From the NCBI GenBank assembly GCA_946122785.1, contig CAMGYJ010000004.1, positions 8,826,150 to 8,890,149 of the forward strand: a stretch of DNA of 64,000 nt, in the 5' to 3' direction. Numbering within the stretch: the first letter of the stretch is position 1; each line of letters begins with the position of its first letter. The DNA is from Linum tenue. Lineage: Eukaryota > Streptophyta > Magnoliopsida > Malpighiales > Linaceae. The notes below the pieces were generated by a model. The model had not been told where the DNA came from. It was given only the letters and a program-made list of their open reading frames with translations, and ran no database searches. A program made the position numbers and the translations under genes. Positions 33,888-46,216 of this stretch are shown here, in pieces.

Positions 33888-34138
33888 AGGTTATGGATAA
33901 GAACCTTGAGCATACCACAATCCCGAGCCTCCCTAAGACTGGGCAAACAACGATGGAAAAGCAGGTGGTAGACCATAACCTAAGTGGGAAACCACCCGAC
34001 GGGCCAGCCCAGCAAAGGCAGTCGACAACCAACGAGAATCCAGGCGACGCAAGCGCGAGCCAGACGGCAATGAGTGGTGATGGGGTCATCCCAGCCACGA
34101 GATAACCAATAGGGAGTCCCTTTCTTTCCTCTAGATTT

Positions 34139-37100
34139 TATGGATTGTAAAATTCTAGCTTGGAACTGTAGGGGAGCGGGAAGTAGGAATTTCCTACGTG
34201 TTTTCAGAGAATATCGCAGATAGTTTAGACCTCGTATTGTGATTATTGTTGAGCCTCTGATTAGTGGGGACCGAGTGCTCGAAGTTATTCGAGACATGGG
34301 ATACGACAGTGAGCATGTGGTTGATGCTAATGGTTTCTCGGGGGGCATCTGGGTGCTCTGGAATGCTTGTGATTTTGTAATAACTACGATCAACTCTCAC
34401 CCTCAATGCCTTCATGTGCAGGTGCAAGACCCGAATGCTCATGGTCAGGACTGGTGCCTGTCCGCCATCTATGGGAGCCTTGCGGAAATTCAACATCGAG
34501 AATTGTGGGAGGAAATTCGAAAGATCGATGAGGACATGGAGCTCCCATGGTTACTCGTAGGCGATTTTAATTCCATCATCAGCCCAAGTGAGAAGCTCGG
34601 CGGCACACCTTTTGATTCATCAAGGATTCGGGACTTCCAGGATGTGGTCCAGGACACCAGCTTGAACGACTTGGGGTTTAATGGTCCGGCCTATATCTGG
34701 TTTAGAACAGGGTTGCGAGAAAGACCCGACAGAGGAATGGCGAACAACATTTGGTTGGAACCCTTCCCTGAAACAACAGTCCGACATGTGCCCAGAATGA
34801 AAAAATCTGATCATCGCCCGCTATTCGTCTCAATGCGAAATGAGGCCGCGCCAGGGGGGGCAAAACCCTTCCGGTTCTTGGCGGCGTGGCTGACGCACAA
34901 CGGATTCCGGCCAATGGCGGATGCTGCTTGGGCTAAGGGAAGCTCATTCACAGAATCAGCAGAAGCCTTTGCACGGGATGCCATCGATTGGAACAGAAGA
35001 GTGTTCGGTCATATCCTGCGGAAGAAGGAAAACTTGCTCAGGAGGATTGAAAGACTCGAGAATGCCGGGGGAGGTGATGGAGTAACCGAGCAACTTACCC
35101 AAGTCCAAGAGGAGCTCGAACTCATTCTATTCCAGGAAGAGCTTCTCTGGTATCAGAAATCTCGACTAGAATGGCTTGCATCGGGAGACAAGAATACAGC
35201 CTATTTCCATGCAAGGACGGTGAGGCGCCGGAAACGAAATCGCATCCTGATGGTGAAAAATGGGGAGGGAGAATGGATAGAAGACCCTTTTGCACTTATG
35301 GAGCTAGCGCGCGTACTTTAGCACCCTGTACACAGATGAAGGAGGCGATCTGGAAGTCTTACAGGCCGAGTTTCCCACCCTCCATGGCTCGCTCTGGGCA
35401 GCGGTAACGAGGGATCCAGATGCGAAGGAAGTTAAGAGAGCGATTCGAGCTATGGGGGCATTAAAAGCTCCCGGGAAAGATGGTCTAAACCCCATCTTCT
35501 TCCAAAAGTGTTGGGAAACTGTGGGACCATCTCTCGTTCAGTTCATCCTTGATTGATGGGCCAATCCCGGGAAGATCAGAGAAGTTAATTCAACAATCTT
35601 GGTGCTCATTCCGAAGGTCCTGCAACCGACTTCGATTGAGCAGTTTCGTTCCATCAGCCTGTGTAATGTGGCATATAAAGCATTGACAAAGTGCCTGGCA
35701 GAACGGTTGAAGAGTCTTATGCCCACTCTCGTACATGAGACCCAAACCAGTTTTGTCCCAGGACGTCATATCACAGATAATATTTGCATCCTGCAGGAGG
35801 TGGTGCATTCAATGCGCGCGAGAAAGGGGAAGCGGGGGTGGATGGTTTTGAAAATAGACCTCGCTAAAGCCTATGATCGGATCAGATGGGGGTTTGTTCG
35901 TGATACCCTTGAAGCAACAGGTGCTCCATCAAAGTTTGTGGACATAACAATGGCGTGTATCTCCCCGGCCTCTATGCAAATCCAATGGAACGAGGCCTTA
36001 CTGAGAGCTTCCAGCCGTCGCGCTGGTTACGCCAGGGATGCCCGCTCTCTCCCTATCTTTTTACTCTGTGCATGGAGAGGTTAGGGCATATCATTGACGA
36101 CTCGGTCCGGTCTGGCAGGTGGCAGCCTATACAGCTTTCAAACACAGGTCTGGCGCTATCCCACAGCTTCTTCGCCGATGATTTGATCATATTCAGGGAA
36201 GCGTCAGTCTCCCAAGCCCAGGAGATCAATGCCTGCTTCGAGAGGTTTGGGGCATCATCGGGGCAACAAATCAGTAAACCCAAATCAAGAATTTACTTCT
36301 CAGCTAATGTGACGGATACGCAAAGGCAAAGCCTCAGTCAGGAACTTGGGATACCGGAAACGACTAATCTGGGGCGCTACTTGGGGGTTCCCGTGATCCA
36401 TGATAGAGTGTCAAAAGCTACCTTAGCGGGGTGGAAGTCTGCGTCTCTCTCGCTAGCCGAACGAATCACGCTGGCGCAATCAGTGATCTCTTCGCTACCG
36501 ACTTACACAATGCAGACAACCTTGCTTCCAGCAAGTGTATGTGACTACATCGACAAAAAAATCCGGGCGTTTATCTGGGGAAGCACCGATCAGGGGAGAA
36601 AAGTGCATCTGATCGATTGGGAAACCATTTGTCGACCCAAAGAGGAGGGAGGCCTAGGGATGCGAGATTCTACAAGAACCAATGAAGCTTACATGCTGAA
36701 GATCGCCTGGAGAATGCTCACAAAACCAAATGACCTATGGTCACGGGTTCTTCTAGGAAAATATGGGAAACAAACGGAAGGGGGATGGATCTTTCGCAGT
36801 ACGGGAAGGCTGTCTAATCTCTGGCGAGGAGTGATGCGCGTCGCACATCTGATCGAGGAAGCAACGACATGGAACGTTCGAAATGGCAAAGTGGCACGGT
36901 TTTGGAGTGATAGATGGCTGGATGATGAAGTCATCCTCCGTGACCATGCGGCCGGCCTAGGGCCAGAAGTGTGCAACATGCCAGTGATTGACTTCGTACT
37001 CAACGGTGAGTGGAACCTGGATTATTTGAGGCGGTACTTACCCCCAGCTCTTGTTTTGCAGGTTGGATCGCATCATGTCCCGACGGAGGAAGCTGATGAC

Positions 37101-38198
37101 GTTCGAGTTTGGAGGTTCTCAGAACGGGGGGAGTTCACCCTCCGAACGGCGTACGAGCTGACTGACCCGGCGGCGAGCACGACCCAGGCCCAGCCGGTGT
37201 GGCGAACCATCTGGAATTCACCAACCATGCAGAGGGTGCGCTCCTTTCTTTGGCTGATGAACCACGACCGCCTCTTCACCAACGCGGAGCGAGGGCGCCG
37301 ACACCTGACGACGGAAAAAGGATGCAAAGTTTGTGGCGCTGACCTGGAGACAACGATCCACGTCATTCGGGATTTCCCCTTCGCACGAGCTACCTGGGCG
37401 GAAATGCTTGAAGACGAACCGGAAAGCCTCTTCTTCGAACCCGATGTTAAGCGCTGGTCGCACTACTATCTTTCAGGGAAGAGTCAAATAATTGATAGTA
37501 CTCTCTTTGCAGGTGTCTGCTGGTTACTGTGGAAGAATCGGAATGGCCTTGTCTTCTGGAGCGAGCTGAAAACTCATACACAGATCCAGTTCCAAGCAAA
37601 ACAGCTTAGAGATCAGCTTCTTAAAGCATTCGAGAAGGAGAGGAACATTTTCGGAGATGGGGGACTCCGAGTAAGGCGTGAGATTGGCTGGCAACCACCG
37701 GCGCCTGGCTGGGTCTGTGTCAATACAGATGGCTCAGTAAATCCCTTTCCAGAAAGTACAGCCTGTGGCGGCATCGTTCGGGGAAACGATGGTCATTTCA
37801 TCAGAGCATTCACTGTGAACCTTGGAGGGGGTTCCATAACCTGGGCGGAGCTAATTGGAATTGTGTATGGGTTGAAGCTTCCTTGGGAGGAAGGGGCCAG
37901 GAAGGTTGTTCTGCAGACTGGCTCAGCGACAGCCAATTCCCTGATAGAGACGGCATTACCGAACCACCCACATTATACGAGGGTGGCTGAAGTTCGAAGA
38001 TGGCTTGACCGGCCATGGACTATTAGGATCGACCACGTCTACCGCAAAGCCAACTATGCCGCGGATCATTTAGCTTCTATGGGCCATTCGGCTCCGATTG
38101 GGTACCATATTGTTAACAGCCCGAGTAGTAATCTGGCTTACTGGTTGTACTATGACACTTTGGGGATACAAACTCCCCGCTTGATTCGTACGGAATAA
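34139..38198 (+). pseudogene. LINE ORF2: endonuclease, reverse transcriptase, RNase H
   Basis: The start MDCKILAWNCRGAG is the AP-endonuclease N-terminus, followed by IVEPLISG, LLVGDFNSI and KSDHRPLFV catalytic blocks. RT motifs include KAPGKDGLNPIFF, ISLCNVAYKALTK, LKIDLAKAYDRI and the catalytic FFADDLIIF. A zf-RVT block (FLWLMNHDRLFTN) and an RNase H domain beginning VNTDGSVN follow. Breaks are a stop near 34219, a frameshift near 35310, a stop at 35554, and a frameshift near 35985. In RNase H the usual ETDS block reads LQTGSA, losing a catalytic Asp. Confidence 0.92.
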
Positions 38199-38231
38199 AG
38201 GTTAGGGCGCTCTTTGCGCCCTGTTCTCACA

Positions 38232-38234
<3 letters not shown>

Positions 38235-38294
<60 letters not shown>
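38235..38294 (+). repeat. (AT)n microsatellite at the LINE 3' end
   Basis: About 30 AT units follow TTCTCACAAAAAT directly. It forms the tail of the LINE. Confidence 0.95.
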
Positions 38295-38300
<6 letters not shown>

Positions 38301-38375
38301 TTGCCTACCAACCTTTCCCCCATTTCAACTCTTCCCTTCCCAAACCCATCTCCTCGGATTCCCCTGCCTCCACCG

Positions 38376-38507
38376 TGATACAGAGTCCGAGTGGGAAAAG
38401 GCAATCCTACTCCGATCTCTCAACGGACTTGCTTTCCCTTTCCCGCACCGGAAACCAGATTGAAAAAGGAAACCGCAGAAATTCAGACCACCCCACTCCC
38501 TATAAAG
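38376..38507 (+). promoter_or_regulatory. promoter of the RING-H2 gene with TATA box
   Basis: TATAAAG at 38501-38507 lies 60 bases before the start codon. The upstream ~110 bp are duplicated at 31231-31345. Confidence 0.55.
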
Positions 38508-39299
38508 AGAGCTTTCTACATCAGTCCCTTGCTTTCATCCAATTGCGAAGTAAGTAATTGCTGAAAATGTCGACAACGGCGGCATCCGCAAGGGCAGAAG
38601 CAGCAGGCCACGAGTCGTCGCATAGTCATACCACCACAACCAACATCGGCGCCGTCAACAACCAAACCCACTACGACATATTCGTTTCTCTCCAGCCCGC
38701 CGGCGGCCCTCCGACACCACTCCCCAACGACTCCACCTCTTCCCAAGTACTGTTCGTCACCCAGGTCGATCGCATCTACCAGCCCCGCGGCACCACAACT
38801 CCGCCGTCAGCGAAATCATCATCATCACTGCCCAGGCAGATAGTGGTGGAATCACATCGCTCCAGATTCACAATCCCCACCGACGACGACTCCTTCGGCA
38901 TCGATTCCGTCTCCAAGAAGATGTTCTGTTCGAGTTTGAACATCCCCTTCGCGTTGGAGAACAACATCCAGTGGAGATCGCTACCATCTTCGCCGTCGTG
39001 GACCAGAGTAAAGACCAGAGCAGAGCTGGCCTCCCACATCGTTAAATCCGCGCACGGAGTCATGGCAGGAACCAAACGCCGTTACGGTGACATCGACCAA
39101 GGGAAGAAAGTGGAGGTGAAGATGGTGATGAACATTGCGAAGAAGATCAGAGTCGGAGAGGCAGAGTATCAGCAGATATGCAGGGCGCAGCAAGAGGGAC
39201 AGGCAATGGAGGATCTGGAGAAGTTTCTGATCCGCTGCCAAGATCATCACGCTGCTTCTTCACGAGGAAAATCGGGATTCGAGAGGATGTCAGTGGACG

Positions 39300-39598
39300 T
39301 GATGGGCACACGGCGGGATTGGGCGGCCGACGTAGGGAAATGGGCTGTTGGGGTTGGGTTTATTAGAGTTTAGGAATAAGAAGAGGTCTCTACGAGGCCC
39401 AGTCGGTTAGGTTAGGAGGAGTAGGAGTCCGGGTAGTATTAGGTTTACGTATTAGGTTTATTTCTCATATAAATATGTAAGTTCGGCATTAGTTCCGGAT
39501 ATAAAAAGAATAAAACTACAAGGGTTATCGACGCCCAAGTCGTTCTCCCGTTCGTGAGTTACGAGCAAACCCTAGGAACGTGGGTTACGTTCCCATCA
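39300..39598 (+). repeat. 5' LTR of the TR-GAG element
   Basis: Contains TATAAAT at 39468-39474, a likely promoter element. It is identical to 40750-41048 by eye. Confidence 0.95.
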
Positions 39599-39624
39599 AT
39601 TGGTATCAGAGCCTGGCGATCACA

Positions 39625-40731
39625 ATGGGCGGGACAGCTGCGGAACGATGTGCGGCTTTGGAGGCGGCAGTCGCCGAACTCCAAACCGGGCAGGCGGAGA
39701 TGGTGGCCTCGATGGACGGGCTGCGGGCGGATCTTGCCGCAGTGCTCCAGGCGGTGCAGGCGCTGACGGAGCGCGTGGATCGGAGGGAGGGCAAAGAGCC
39801 CTTGACGGCGGACGGGCGCCGCGCGGGGGATGGGTCCTCCGCGACCAAGACGGCGACTCCGCTGGGGAAGTCGGCCGGCGAAGGGAGCACGGCAGAGGAT
39901 CGGCGGGGCCGATCGGACCCAAGGGGGGGTGGCAGCGGCGGTGGCGCCGCCTTCCTCACCAAACTGGCGCGGCTGGAGTTTCCCAAGTTCGCTGGAGATG
40001 ATCCGGGCGCGTGGTTCCCTCGGGTTGAGCAGTTCTTCGAGTATCATGAAGTGGCGAATGATCAGAGGGTCGCGTTGGCCACCTTTCATCTAGAAGGAGA
40101 AGCCAATCAATGGTGGCAGTGGCTGAAACGAACGTACAAGGACGCGGGTGAGATGATCACGTGGGAATTGTTTTCCCAGGAGCTGTGGGCTCGTTTCGGG
40201 CCAACCGAAGGGGAAAGCTGCGATGAAGCTTTGTCCCGCATTCGCCAGACTGGCTCTCTGCGCGACTACCAGCGCGAATTTGAGAAATTGGCCAACCGAT
40301 GCGTCGGATGGACACAACAAGCACTGGTGGGCACGTACTTGGGTGGTTTGAAGCCGGAAATTGCCGATGAGATACGCATGTTTCGGCCAGTAACGCTGCG
40401 GGATGCAATTGGGCTCGCACGCATGAAGAATGATCAACTGCAGCGCCAGAAGCCAGCTGCACGGGCACCACCAGCGCCGAACCAGGGGTACAGTAGCGGC
40501 CTCCCACAGGCGCGCACTACGGGGCCGACATCAGGGGGTAGCTCGGCAATGACTCGCGGACCAGGGCCGGGTAAGCGGCTCACGTGGGAGGAACAACAGC
40601 TCCGACGTGCGCAAGGGCTGTGCTTCAATTGCGACGAACGTTTCACGATCGGTCACAAATGCGGATCAGCCAAAGTCATGTGCTTGTTCGAGGAGGAGAG
40701 TGACGAGGGTCAACCTTGGGGACAAGGTTGA
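39625..40731 (+). CDS. Ty3-type gag protein of the TR-GAG element
   Basis: ATG 39625 lies nine bases after the primer site match. The 368-codon frame is uninterrupted. An N-terminal coiled-coil-like segment (ALEAAVAELQTGQAEMVAS) and an acidic/Gly-rich linker lead to a full Retrotrans_gag capsid domain (LEFPKFAGDDPGAWF, ANQWWQWLKRTYK, LGGLKPEIADEIRMF). Near the end is a CCHC-type knuckle, CFNCDERFTIGHKC, of the kind seen in chromovirus-related Ty3 elements. It would assemble the virus-like particle. The frame stops at 40729-40731, just before the polypurine tract, with no protease. High GC compared with the surrounding host DNA. Confidence 0.9.
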   Translation: MGGTAAERCAALEAAVAELQTGQAEMVASMDGLRADLAAVLQAVQALTERVDRREGKEPLTADGRRAGDGSSATKTATPLGKSAGEGSTAEDRRGRSDPRGGGSGGGAAFLTKLARLEFPKFAGDDPGAWFPRVEQFFEYHEVANDQRVALATFHLEGEANQWWQWLKRTYKDAGEMITWELFSQELWARFGPTEGESCDEALSRIRQTGSLRDYQREFEKLANRCVGWTQQALVGTYLGGLKPEIADEIRMFRPVTLRDAIGLARMKNDQLQRQKPAARAPPAPNQGYSSGLPQARTTGPTSGGSSAMTRGPGPGKRLTWEEQQLRRAQGLCFNCDERFTIGHKCGSAKVMCLFEEESDEGQPWGQG

Positions 40732-40749
40732 AATTCAAGGGGGAAGGAA

Positions 40750-41048
40750 TGATGGGCACACGGCGGGATTGGGCGGCCGACGTAGGGAAATGGGCTGTTG
40801 GGGTTGGGTTTATTAGAGTTTAGGAATAAGAAGAGGTCTCTACGAGGCCCAGTCGGTTAGGTTAGGAGGAGTAGGAGTCCGGGTAGTATTAGGTTTACGT
40901 ATTAGGTTTATTTCTCATATAAATATGTAAGTTCGGCATTAGTTCCGGATATAAAAAGAATAAAACTACAAGGGTTATCGACGCCCAAGTCGTTCTCCCG
41001 TTCGTGAGTTACGAGCAAACCCTAGGAACGTGGGTTACGTTCCCATCA
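40750..41048 (+). repeat. 3' LTR of the TR-GAG element
   Basis: 299 bp, identical to the 5' LTR as far as can be read. The RING-H2 frame resumes right after the target duplication. Confidence 0.95.
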
Positions 41049-41403
41049 GGACGAACTGAAGCGTGTGGCCGAGGAGCACGTGATTAGGGTGAGCAATGGC
41101 GCGCTGATGACTGCGTCGGATCGAGGCTCGATCATCGATTCGGTGGCTTGGAGAGCTTACAGCGAGTGGGGGCGAGTGCTGGTTTCCAGACTCGGGAATG
41201 CTCTCGTGGAAGTGGAGGCGGCTTCGAGTGGTGGCGGTGGGGAGTGCAGCATCTGCTTGGCTCCGAAAGTGAATTCAGTGGTGCGATTGCCTGATTGTGT
41301 GCACAGTTTTCACAGGGACTGCGTTCTTCAGTGGCTTGTTCACCACACGCCCAACTGTCCTCTGTGCCGCTCCTCTGCTTTACCATCTTTGTACCGCCGT
41401 TAG

Positions 41404-44400
41404 ATGTTGCTTATGTTTATGTTTATGATTCTGATTGAAATGTAATATGTAAGGACTGCTACTGAGTTTTGAAAAATAGTCTATGTTGGATTACGCTGTT
41501 CAAAGGGTCAATGTTGTTCATAGTGTCATGACTGTTCATGTGGTGGTCTTCAATTAACACTTACAAAAGTAGGGATTTCTGATCAGTAGCATCTCTTATA
41601 TATGGCTACATGGTTACAAAACTATGGTTCTTCTGCTGCTCTGTTTAGCAACTAAATTACTGCTAAAAACAAACCGAGAGTTTTCATACACATGATCAAC
41701 TGAGCTAAACTTGCAGCATTAGAGTTGAGCTTCAAGCTTTCCTATTACTAAATACAGCTTGTAACCAGAAATTTCACTTTGCATATAAGAAACGAAAGGA
41801 GGATTTAAGAATTAAGTTACTAACAAAAATAACATTAGATCCAGAGAAACCATCACAAACAAAAACATTCGATCCAGATAAGCTACAATGAACCACGATG
41901 GTTATTTATCTCCGATTTAATGTTGGTACAACACTATATTTTTTTATTATCAATAAGCACTAGTTTTTTTTTTCACCATTCAGACTTAAGGCAGGTAATA
42001 ATATAATTTGATCCTCTATTAGTACAATCCCTTCCTTATGACTAACTTGATATGGTCCGTTGAGGTTTGGGCAAATACTACATGTAAAAGATGTTATGGA
42101 ATGTAGAGTACCATGCATGCGTTATAAAAAGCGACTTTAATACAAGTTTTGCTCATCTCTAATTGTTTACATTATCGTGAGGGTGACCACTACTAATAGA
42201 GGAAACTAGCTTTTCAAACAAAGAAAATGTATTCCTGTGATATGAAGGGTTTGTAAGTATGGCGACGACCTAACTTTGGTCGTCACCAGAATAATAGAGG
42301 ACAAGGGTATATGAGATCAAAGATTGGTGACAACCTCTTCGAACAAGTTATTTAGCTTGATATTGTGATCCACCATGGAAACAACCACCTCCTTGAAGCG
42401 TTCAAAATCGGTGATATTCTCTACATTCGCCATCTAACATGGTGATCGTTCTTACTCCATAACTACATAATATATAAACCAATATATTCTATTACACGAT
42501 TCATAATTAAATCTCATTACGAAAATATCAAATATAACACCACAAAACTCTCTACAAAATATCAAAATATCCCAAGAATTCCGAAAAATGCCACAAAACA
42601 TATATAACCACTGATCAAATAGTAAACAATGCAAAAAATTATGTTTGTAATAATCCTTAGAACCTAGTAAGACATGAGTTTTTTTGTAACATACTTAGAA
42701 CCTAGCTAAACACCAAATTGGTTGGAAGTTTGTTCTACTTGGTTTTCTTTACCCAAACTATATTAAGTAGTGCAATCTATTCGTCACCTTACGTGTAATT
42801 TCTCGAAGTGTATGTAGTTAAGGGCATATGACTCGAAAGAAGATCACAATGGAGTAAAAAATGGCTGAGCATAGGTAAAAAGGATGGACGATATTTACCT
42901 CACCTAGCCAAACATTATTGGTTGAAGTTTATATTATTTTCCATTGTTTAACTTATGCCACACCTACTAACAGCCGAGGAAAATTATTTAACGGAGCATT
43001 GTAATTCCATTTTCTTATTTCCCTTTCCTTTTTCCCATGAAATTAAAAAAAAAAGATAGAATAACATCACGATACTTAACTTGATCATCTCATTTTCATT
43101 GATGAAATATGTGATAAAAAAATTCAAATTCTCTGATAATAAGAAAACTATTTCTTCACTTTCATCTGAGTATCCATATCAATGATATTTGGTTAATTGA
43201 AAATTTGATATGACAATTAATATGTAATTGTAAAGAGATTGCACCAATGTAATGAGCACTTTTAAAAATGCAAGTTTGCAATAAATGAAATTGAAAATGC
43301 AAGCCACATATAAAAATAAAAAATAATTTATTTATCTCCCTTAATTTATTTACTGTAATGTTACTTAAACCCATAGCTATATAATTGAAAGTGAACTGCA
43401 TTGATGTAGGTGCATTGAAATGAAGGTGAGTTAGATTGCATACATTTTGAGATGACATTAAAAACATCAAGTGTAATTGGATTTGCAATTGAATTGATAT
43501 GGATGCTCTACTGTAGATGTGGCCGGCTAGTGGGAAGTGGATCGGAAATAAAAATTCTTTCTTCTTCTTTCTTAAAAAACTTAGCTTGTAGGTGTGCTCA
43601 TATGATATCATACGAAGAGCTTTTCTATTATCAAAGGATTTTGTGGAGGTTGAAAATATTCTTTATGAAAAAATGAACATAATTTACCGTATCATAATCC
43701 TGTTCTCTCCATTTCGATCTATCGTATATACACCCTCTTCTTTCTAATCCAAAATATACATGGGCATGCATATCTTCTATGTATACTTGTTTGCAATTAG
43801 CAACCAACTTCTAATTGCTAAAAGACACCACGGTTCTCTCCAAATTCCTCTGTATTGAACACTTGACAATCTAATCAATTTCATGACATCTTTTGCACAT
43901 TCCTTGCTATACATGTTCTTCTTCATGAAACTTTTCCTTCCCTTTTGATCCTGAGTTAATCACTACTCTTGGAATAGCAGTGCATTTTTTTATTTCACTC
44001 TACCGCTTCGCTAAAGAAGTAGGAGAGTAAAATCAAGAATTTTTGGTATTTCCATAATGCATACTCGTATACTCTCAAATAAACATTCGAAAGAGTATAG
44101 ATACATTTTCTAATACTCGACAAATAGTCTATGAGTTTGGAGGTAATTTCCCAACCCATTGTCATCCGTATGCATCATATATTTATTTTGAAGTATAAAT
44201 ATATTATTATAAATACTATTTTGTAATGGAATGAAAAAGAATCATCACTTAACATTTTTAATTTATTTCTTTTCAAATATTCCAATAAATTTTCTTAGGA
44301 ATTCTCCTGTAATTTTTGTTTCTCACAACATTGTTTTGTTATTTTCTTTGAGAATTTGGACTTGGGTTGATTGCATATTTCATTATGGAAAATGAGATAT

Positions 44401-44674
44401 TTGGTTTAAAACAAAACATTTCTTTTTGGGACTGCATGAGAGAGAAGGGAATTAGAAGACTCTGTTAGCCTTCTCCTATGCTGTTAGTGAGAGGTAGCAG
44501 AATTAAAAATAGGAAAAGAAAAAGAAACCAATCTCGTGTGGCCAGGTGGAGTAGTTGCAGGATTAAACCTAGATTGTAGGTAAATATCGTCCAAAAAGGA
44601 TTAAACCTACCACGAGATGTTGACTGTAAATCCAATTTTTAGCCCATGCATACACATCGTATTCTCAATAAACA
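41404..44674. other. intergenic, AT-rich, no gene recognised
   Basis: The first ~100 bases are probably the RING gene 3' UTR. A hairpin GGCGACGACC...GGTCGTCACC at 42260-42285 resembles CACTA-type subterminal words. Bases 43160-43610 carry many TTGAAATTGCAAT-like words. Nothing supports a gene. Confidence 0.4.
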
Positions 44675-45524
44675 AAACTTCCTCATCATGTCGACGGGTG
44701 ATTTCCCTCGCCGGACTAGGACTTGGACTCCCTGTCGCTCCTCTCTACATCGGGGAGATTGCTTCTCCTAGCCAAAGAGGTCTTCTAAACACCATTCGTG
44801 AGGTACATAAGTTATTACTTAAGATGCTCGCAAAAGGTTTTTAATTCACTGTGTTTCATGATGAACATTATCGTTGTCAAGCCGGTCGGTAGGATCAGGC
44901 CCGACCAAAGCCAATGATGAAAACGACTCCCGGACAGTCATTTTGCTTTTAAATCGGTCAAAACAACAAAAATTGGTGGCCTAATCGATTTTGCGGGTCT
45001 TACACAGAAAGTTGTCTTTTGGGCCTCTCCCAAACCCTATTTTGAAAAAATGAAGTATATATTTACACAGATTTTCGGATTGGGTAATAGATTAATTGTT
45101 AAATTATTAATTATCCATGTATATTGTTGTTATTTATCACTAGTGTATGTATACATGCATTGGTTTCTACTTATATATATTTTGTTATCAATTTGTTATA
45201 TAACTTGTTATTAATTTGTTATACAATTATGTTTGCTCAATCATTAACACTTAGTAGTGGTGATCTCTTGCAGTTGCAGGTGTTCTGTAGCTTGGCGGTA
45301 TGGTTGGCTGTTATAACGTGTGCCGACGCAATCCGAGATCTATCAACAAGCTCACAATGGCGGCCGCGGGTATTGTTGAGTGTCGAATATTAGCCCTGCT
45401 GGCAGATGCGAAAACTGCACTTGGTCGAATATTAGCAACATCCGACGCGCTCGAAGAAAGACTTTCGACGGTGAGATCTAGAGGCTGCCTGAATCCCGCC
45501 GACAATGGACGGCGTGAACTTTGA
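44675..45524 (+). pseudogene. sugar porter (MFS) gene fragment
   Basis: Bases 44687-44802 encode AGLGLGLPVAPLYIGEIASP and SQRGLLNTIREV, then a GT donor-like site. The G-x-G-x-G..PLYI-E-A-P..RG motif is the signature after the fourth membrane helix of plant monosaccharide and polyol transporters. After an intron-like gap, 45396-45486 gives LADAKTALGRILATSDALEE, resembling the region following the central PESPRWL motif of the same family. Frames change and most helices are missing, so this is a remnant. Confidence 0.45.
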
Positions 45525-46000
45525 AGCGGTCCCCATGACATCCAGCTTTTTAACATTCACCATCCTTGTCTCGGTCTTGATGCTGCAGTTCCTTCAACAA
45601 GTGGTGCATAGGGGTCGTTTTCCCTCAGTTTGGGGCCACTAAGTGACTTGGGTGCATACTTAATTACGGAAATACTGTCATTTAAGGTAAGAGCACAATT
45701 AATTGGGATTATTATAATGATGAACAAATTAACGAGTTTTTGTCTATAATATCTGAACCAACCCGGTTTGGCTCATTGGTCTGGTAAAGCAAATGAATTA
45801 ATGGTTAATGATCCGATCAGTTTAACCCAGATATATGACAAAACCATTAGATCGTGTATATATTAGTTTTTTTGCAATATCAACAATCTACAAATAATAA
45901 GATGGATTGAAGCAAATTAGTACTTTAAAAACACACATATATTCCTGATCATTTCTTCTCCTCTCTGGTCAACTCAAAATCAAATGAGTAAATAACCACA
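45525..46000. other. intergenic, no gene seen
   Basis: AT-rich, with no recognisable feature before the CACTA terminus at 46001. Confidence 0.35.
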
Positions 46001-46130
46001 CACTACAAAAAAGAGACCCTATGGCAAGGGTTTCGTAGCAAGGGTTTCAAAACCCCTAATATTTTTTCCGAAATTCGTTGTAACAAGGGTTTGTGCCAAC
46101 GTTTCGAAACCCCTTGCTACATAAGTTACT
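46001..46130 (+). mobile_element. CACTA element left terminus
   Basis: CACTACAAAAAAGAGACC is followed by AAGGGTTTCGTAGCAAGGG and inverted copies (GGTTTCGAAACCCTTGC-like), as in CACTA subterminal regions. No matching right end was found. Gene fragments follow to its right. Confidence 0.6.
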
Positions 46131-46216
46131 TAATCTCATCCCCTGTTCCAGTTCGAAATTGAAAATTCCTACTTTCCCTTCTACGATTTTCTGGTTTTCT
46201 ATTCGGCCCCTATTCT

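Larger units (their letters stand above)
32330..38294 (+). mobile_element. L1-type LINE, decayed, with (AT)n tail
   Basis: Two consecutive open regions are visible: an ORF1 with a DUF4283-type domain and zinc knuckle, and an ORF2 with endonuclease, reverse transcriptase and RNase H. The 3' end is a 60-bp (AT)n run instead of poly(A). Several stops and frameshifts show it is inactive. The 5' boundary (about 32330) is an estimate, since no convincing target duplication was found. Confidence 0.88.
39300..41048 (+). mobile_element. TR-GAG: short LTR retrotransposon carrying only gag
   Basis: Two 299-bp LTRs (39300-39598, 40750-41048; TGATGGGCAC...TTCCCATCA) appear identical base for base when read side by side. 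A perfect 5-bp duplication GGACG flanks the element (39295-39299, 41049-41053). The primer site TGGTATCAGAGCCTGG (39601-39616) is complementary to initiator tRNA-Met. A polypurine tract AAGGGGGAAGGAA ends at 40749. Only a gag frame lies between, and no pol is present. Mobilisation must have used enzymes from another element. Identical LTRs point to a very recent insertion. Confidence 0.95.
38567..41403 (+). pseudogene. RING-H2 E3 ubiquitin ligase gene, split by an LTR element
   Basis: An intronless frame starts at ATG 38567 and runs to 39299. It resumes in the same frame at 41054 after a 1749-bp insertion and ends with TAG at 41401-41403, for about 360 residues without the insertion. The N-terminal half is Ser/Thr/Pro-rich, and the middle is basic with a possible helix. 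The last 50 residues are a canonical RING-H2: CSICLA, then LPDCVHSFHRDC, then NCPLC. Such proteins pass ubiquitin from an E2 to substrates. As it stands, the frame enters the LTR, adds about 16 foreign residues and stops at 39371-39373, so the product lacks the RING. Whether the insertion is fixed in the species cannot be told from one sequence. Confidence 0.88.

Noticed and set aside
32310..38310. ATAATT near 32320 and 38297 as a LINE target duplication
   Set aside because: Only six AT-only bases and off-register with the (AT)n tail; likely chance.
39606..40001. Long frames on both strands opposite the TR-GAG gag gene
   Set aside because: They are shadows of the GC-rich gag coding sequence.
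43162..43611. 149-codon minus-strand frame
   Set aside because: Composed of repeated AT-rich words (TTGCAATTGAAATG-like) and gives a low-complexity His/Leu/Phe-rich translation.
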